Made by a program: the position numbers and the translations under genes
Notes under the pieces: model-generated
Told to the model about the DNA's origin: nothing
Database searches by the model: none
Seen by the model: only the letters and a program-made list of their open reading frames with translations
From: Klenkia sp.
GTDB lineage: Bacteria > Actinomycetota > Actinomycetes > Mycobacteriales > Geodermatophilaceae
Assembly: GCA_025966215.1 (NCBI GenBank)
Contig: JAOPVM010000470.1
Coordinates: 1 to 9,371, forward strand
Reading direction: 5' to 3'
Length of the DNA stretch: 9,371 nt
In this document: one piece after another, positions 5,572-9,371 of the stretch
Layout: the number at the start of each line of letters is the position of its first letter
How positions within the stretch are numbered: position 1 is the stretch's first letter

Positions 5572-6531
5572 TCACCCGGCGTCGCGGGCGGCCTTCCTGC
5601 GGCGCTTGCCCTCGTGCATCGCGGCGACCCGGGCCACCGGGATCGCGTGGCCCTCGGCGACCAGTTCGGCCGGCAGCGACTGCGGCTCCGGGAGCGCATC
5701 CCCCCACGGATCGCCGGCGATGCGCCCGGCCGCGTCGGTGACCGTCACCCCGCGGGGGGAGGCCCGGTCGAGGTCCTCCCAGTCGACCGGCGCGGAGACC
5801 GGCAGCCCCGGGCGGGCCCGCGGGGAGTAGGCGACGGCGATCGTGCCTCGGCCGGAGCGGGTGGAGTCGACGAACACCCGGCCCCCGCGATCGGCGACGA
5901 CGTACTCCGTGGTCGCCACCTCGGGGTCCAGGACCGCGGTGCGGGCTGCCAGCGCCCGGGTGGCCGCGGCGACGTCCTCGTGCGGGGACCCGTGCACCGG
6001 GACGACGAGGTGCAGACCGGTGGAACCGGTGGTCTTGACCGCTGCGGCCAGTCCGCAGTCCGCCAGGGCGCGCCGCGCGAGCCGGGCCACGGCGACGACC
6101 GCGGCGAAGTCGCCCCCCTCGGGCGGGTCGAGGTCCAGCACCAGTCCGGTCGGCTCGCCGAAGGCACCGTCGACCACCGTGGAGAACGGCACGTGCAGCT
6201 CGACGGCGCGCTGGTTGGCCAGCCACAGCAGGGTCCGCCGGTCCTCGACCAGCACCTGGTGCACCTCGCGGCGGGTGCGGTCGGACCAGGTCGCCACGGT
6301 GCGCACCCAGTCGGGGGCGCCCTTGGGCAGGTCGCGCTGGACGAAGGCGGCCGCACCCGAGCGGATCCGGACCATGGTCAGCGGGCGCCCGGCCAGCAAC
6401 GGGACCAGCCGGTCGGCGAAGGCGTCGTAGTGGTCCAGCAGCGCCCGCTTGGTGACACCGAGGCCGTCGCCGACCTCGTCGTCCAGCGAGGAGAACGAGA
6501 CGCCGTCGCGCTCCTCCCGGGCCGCCGCCAT
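5572..6531 (-). CDS. Stand-alone LigD-type polymerase/primase domain protein
   Basis: The 319-residue protein belongs to the archaeo-eukaryotic primase-like LigD polymerase family, which adds nucleotides at DNA ends during NHEJ or related repair. No ligase or nuclease domain is attached. Catalytic features are present: ELHVP at 111-115 (H113), VLDLDPPEG at 131-139 (metal ligands D133/D135), TTGSTGLH at 167-174 (H174), VFVD at 219-222 (third metal Asp222) and YSPRARPGLPVS at 235-246. By eye the N-terminus aligns without gaps to M. tuberculosis LigD 9-26: its 5'-phosphate ligands N13 and K16 become S15 and D18, while K26 stays as K28. The usual Lys of GSKGLH is Thr171. A basic tail (about 309-316) ends the protein. 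The ATG overlaps the MBL-gene stop (TGATG), with GAGG 4 nt upstream. Family sure; in vivo role uncertain. Confidence 0.9.
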   Translation of the reverse strand: MAAAREERDGVSFSSLDDEVGDGLGVTKRALLDHYDAFADRLVPLLAGRPLTMVRIRSGAAAFVQRDLPKGAPDWVRTVATWSDRTRREVHQVLVEDRRTLLWLANQRAVELHVPFSTVVDGAFGEPTGLVLDLDPPEGGDFAAVVAVARLARRALADCGLAAAVKTTGSTGLHLVVPVHGSPHEDVAAATRALAARTAVLDPEVATTEYVVADRGGRVFVDSTRSGRGTIAVAYSPRARPGLPVSAPVDWEDLDRASPRGVTVTDAAGRIAGDPWGDALPEPQSLPAELVAEGHAIPVARVAAMHEGKRRRKAARDAG

Positions 6532-7271
6532 CAGACCTCGTACACCCCGAGCGGCTGCACCAGCTCGGCCGCCGGGAACACCGCGGCTGCGGCGGCGAGC
6601 TGGTCGTCGGCGTCCACCCACGGCGGCACGTGGGTGAGCAGCAACCGGCCGACCCCGGCGTCCCGGGCGTGCTCGCCGGCCTCCCGGCCGGTGAGGTGCA
6701 GGCCCGGCGGCAGGTCGGGGACGTCGGGGTACGCAGCCTCGGCCAGCAGCACGTCGGCACCGCGCGCGAGGTCGACGACAGCGGCGCAGACACCGGTGTC
6801 GCCGGTGTAGACCAGCGACCGGCCGCCGGCGGTCAGCCGGACCGCGTGGCACTCCACCGGGTGCGCGGTGCGTGCGGTGGCCACGTGGAAGGGGCCCAGT
6901 TCCCACTCCCCCGGGCCGATGGCGAACGTCTCGAACACGTCGTCGATCGGTCCGTCGCCGGCGTCGTAGGCCAGCCTCAGCCGCCGGTCGGCACCCACCG
7001 GGGCGTAGAGCGGCACCCGGTCCCGTCCCGCCTGCCCGGAGTACCGGTGCCAGACGACGAACGGGGCGACGTCGAGGCAGTGGTCGGCGTGCAGGTGGGA
7101 GAGGAAGACGGCGTCCACCTCGCCCGGGGACACCACCTGCTGCAGGGTGCCGAACGCCCCGCTGCCCAGGTCCAGCAGCAGGCGGTAGCCCTCGTGCTCC
7201 ACCAGGTAGCAGGACGCCGGGGAGTCCGGGCCCGGCGCGGACCCCGAGCAGCCGATCACGGTCAGTCTCAC
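6531..7271 (-). CDS. Metallo-beta-lactamase-fold hydrolase, Rv1339-like
   Basis: The 246-residue MBL-fold protein resembles RNase Z and cyclic-nucleotide phosphodiesterases. It has the full two-metal ligand set: HLHADH at 59-64, [10 protein letters not shown] at 135-144 (H137), YTGDTG at 155-160 (D158) and LTHVPP at 212-217 (H214). There is an additional HLTG at 192-195. Its place directly after murI and its sequence style match M. tuberculosis Rv1339, for which cAMP phosphodiesterase activity has been reported; by homology a cytosolic phosphodiesterase is the best guess, but RNase Z-like or other activities are possible. The GTG start overlaps the murI stop as GTGA, with a weak GGTGAG upstream. 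Its own stop overlaps the polymerase ATG, so both flanking junctions are translationally coupled. Confidence 0.92.
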   Translation of the reverse strand: MRLTVIGCSGSAPGPDSPASCYLVEHEGYRLLLDLGSGAFGTLQQVVSPGEVDAVFLSHLHADHCLDVAPFVVWHRYSGQAGRDRVPLYAPVGADRRLRLAYDAGDGPIDDVFETFAIGPGEWELGPFHVATARTAHPVECHAVRLTAGGRSLVYTGDTGVCAAVVDLARGADVLLAEAAYPDVPDLPPGLHLTGREAGEHARDAGVGRLLLTHVPPWVDADDQLAAAAAVFPAAELVQPLGVYEV

Positions 7272-8071
7272 GCCGCGCTCACCGTCTCGATCTCCGGGCC
7301 GAGGAACCGCCGGCCCAACCGGGCGAAGGGCTCGGGATCGCCGGTGGCGAGGAAGGCGTGCCGCGGCAGGCCGGCGTCCTCCGGGCGCACCAGGTCGGCC
7401 GTGGTCAGCACCCGGTAGACGTCCTTGGCCGTCTCCTCCGCGCTGGACACCAGGGTCACCCCGTCGCCGAGCACCAGGGACAGCACCCCGGTGAGCAGTG
7501 GGTAGTGCGTGCAGCCCAGCACCACGGTGTCGACGTCGGCGGCCAGCAGCGGGTCCAGGTAGGACTGGGCCAGGCCCAGCAGCTGCCGCCCGCTGGTCAC
7601 CCCCCGCTCGACGAAGTCCACGAAACTGGGGCAGGCGGCACTGGTCACGGTGATCTGCGGGGCGGCAGCGAACGCGTCCGCGTAGGCACCCGACGTCACG
7701 GTGGCCTGGGTGCCGATCACCCCGACCCGCCCGGTGCGGGTGGCGGCGGTGGCGCGGCGGACGGCGGGGAGCACGACCTCGACCACCGGGACGTCGTAGC
7801 GCTCGCGGGCGTCCCGCAGGCACGCGGCGCTGGCCGAGTTGCAGGCCACCACCAGCATCTTGACCCCGGCCTCGACCAGGTCGTCCATCACGGCCAGGGA
7901 GTGCCGACGGACCTCGGCGATGGGCAGCGGGCCGTACGGGCCGTTGCGGGTGTCCCCGACGTACCGCACGGCCTCGTGCGGCAGCTGGTCCAGCACCGCC
8001 CGGACGACGGTCAGCCCGCCCACGCCGGAGTCGAACACCCCGATCGGCGCACTGCTCCCCGGCTTCCCCAT
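7268..8071 (-). CDS. murI: Glutamate racemase
   Basis: MurI interconverts L- and D-glutamate without a cofactor, supplying D-Glu for peptidoglycan. The ATG at 8071 gives 267 residues, a usual length. Motifs are [13 protein letters not shown] at 10-22 (D14, S15), [11 protein letters not shown] at 37-47, VACNSASA at 75-82 with the first catalytic Cys77, and [10 protein letters not shown] at 184-193 with the second catalytic Cys187 followed by the conserved THYP. The first cysteine loop reads CNSAS rather than the commoner CNTAS, a conservative change. The start lies 13 bp after the HAD stop with no clear Shine-Dalgarno, so re-initiation within the operon is likely. The MBL gene follows with a GTGA overlap, as in M. 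tuberculosis Rv1338-Rv1339. Confidence 0.97.
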   Translation of the reverse strand: MGKPGSSAPIGVFDSGVGGLTVVRAVLDQLPHEAVRYVGDTRNGPYGPLPIAEVRRHSLAVMDDLVEAGVKMLVVACNSASAACLRDARERYDVPVVEVVLPAVRRATAATRTGRVGVIGTQATVTSGAYADAFAAAPQITVTSAACPSFVDFVERGVTSGRQLLGLAQSYLDPLLAADVDTVVLGCTHYPLLTGVLSLVLGDGVTLVSSAEETAKDVYRVLTTADLVRPEDAGLPRHAFLATGDPEPFARLGRRFLGPEIETVSAA

Positions 8072-8084
8072 GACGTGGGTGAGG

Positions 8085-9371
<1,287 letters not shown>

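Noticed and set aside
5527..6810. Long plus-strand open frame opposite the polymerase and MBL genes
   Set aside because: Low-complexity Gly/Arg/Val-rich shadow common in GC-rich DNA; the minus-strand genes explain the region.

Overview
The DNA is very GC-rich (clearly over 70 % by eye), with G or C at nearly every third codon position, many GTG starts and 1-10 bp gene overlaps. This is typical of a high-GC actinomycete. The gene order cysM - (x) - murI - MBL hydrolase - ... - rph - rdgB matches the Mycobacterium tuberculosis block Rv1336-Rv1341, so the window is chromosomal and Actinomycetota. A Geodermatophilaceae-like host is a guess only.

Layout. (1) Positions 2-792, plus strand: the tail of a proline-rich protein, joined by a GTGA overlap to a small multi-pass membrane protein; neither is recognised. 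(2) Positions 866-2217, minus strand: rph (RNase PH) followed by rdgB/ham1 (XTP/dITP pyrophosphatase), joined by a GTGA overlap. (3) Positions 2218-2402: a divergent intergenic region with a 15-bp inverted repeat. (4) Positions 2403-5523, plus strand: a three-TM membrane protein, a YjbQ/UPF0047 protein, a BCP-type peroxiredoxin and 6-phosphogluconate dehydrogenase. The spacers are 26-41 bp, and each spacer carries a small inverted repeat. (5) Positions 5510-5564: five 11-bp tandem units spanning the gnd stop codon, in the convergent junction. (6) Positions 5572-9371, minus strand: a tightly packed run in transcription order of cysM (5' end outside the window), a HAD phosphatase, murI, an Rv1339-like metallo-beta-lactamase-fold hydrolase, and a stand-alone LigD-type polymerase/primase. 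Neighbours overlap by 1-10 bp, or are 13 bp apart at the HAD/murI junction.

How the genes work together. cysM makes cysteine from O-phosphoserine by the CysO route, whose other genes should lie just outside the right edge. murI supplies D-glutamate for peptidoglycan. The MBL protein resembles the family of Rv1339, for which cAMP phosphodiesterase activity has been reported. rph and rdgB handle RNA 3' ends and cleanse nucleotide pools. gnd (NADPH supply) beside a peroxiredoxin suggests a small redox group. Compared with M. tuberculosis, about 4.3 kb (the polymerase plus the opposite-strand redox cluster) sits between the MBL gene and rph, and a HAD gene occupies the place of the rhomboid gene between cysM and murI.

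I see no CRISPR array, IS element, prophage, tRNA/rRNA or obvious new defence system. The less ordinary signals are the polymerase's altered 5'-phosphate pocket, the start-codon-proximal hairpins in the redox operon, and the 11-bp tandem repeat at the end of gnd.
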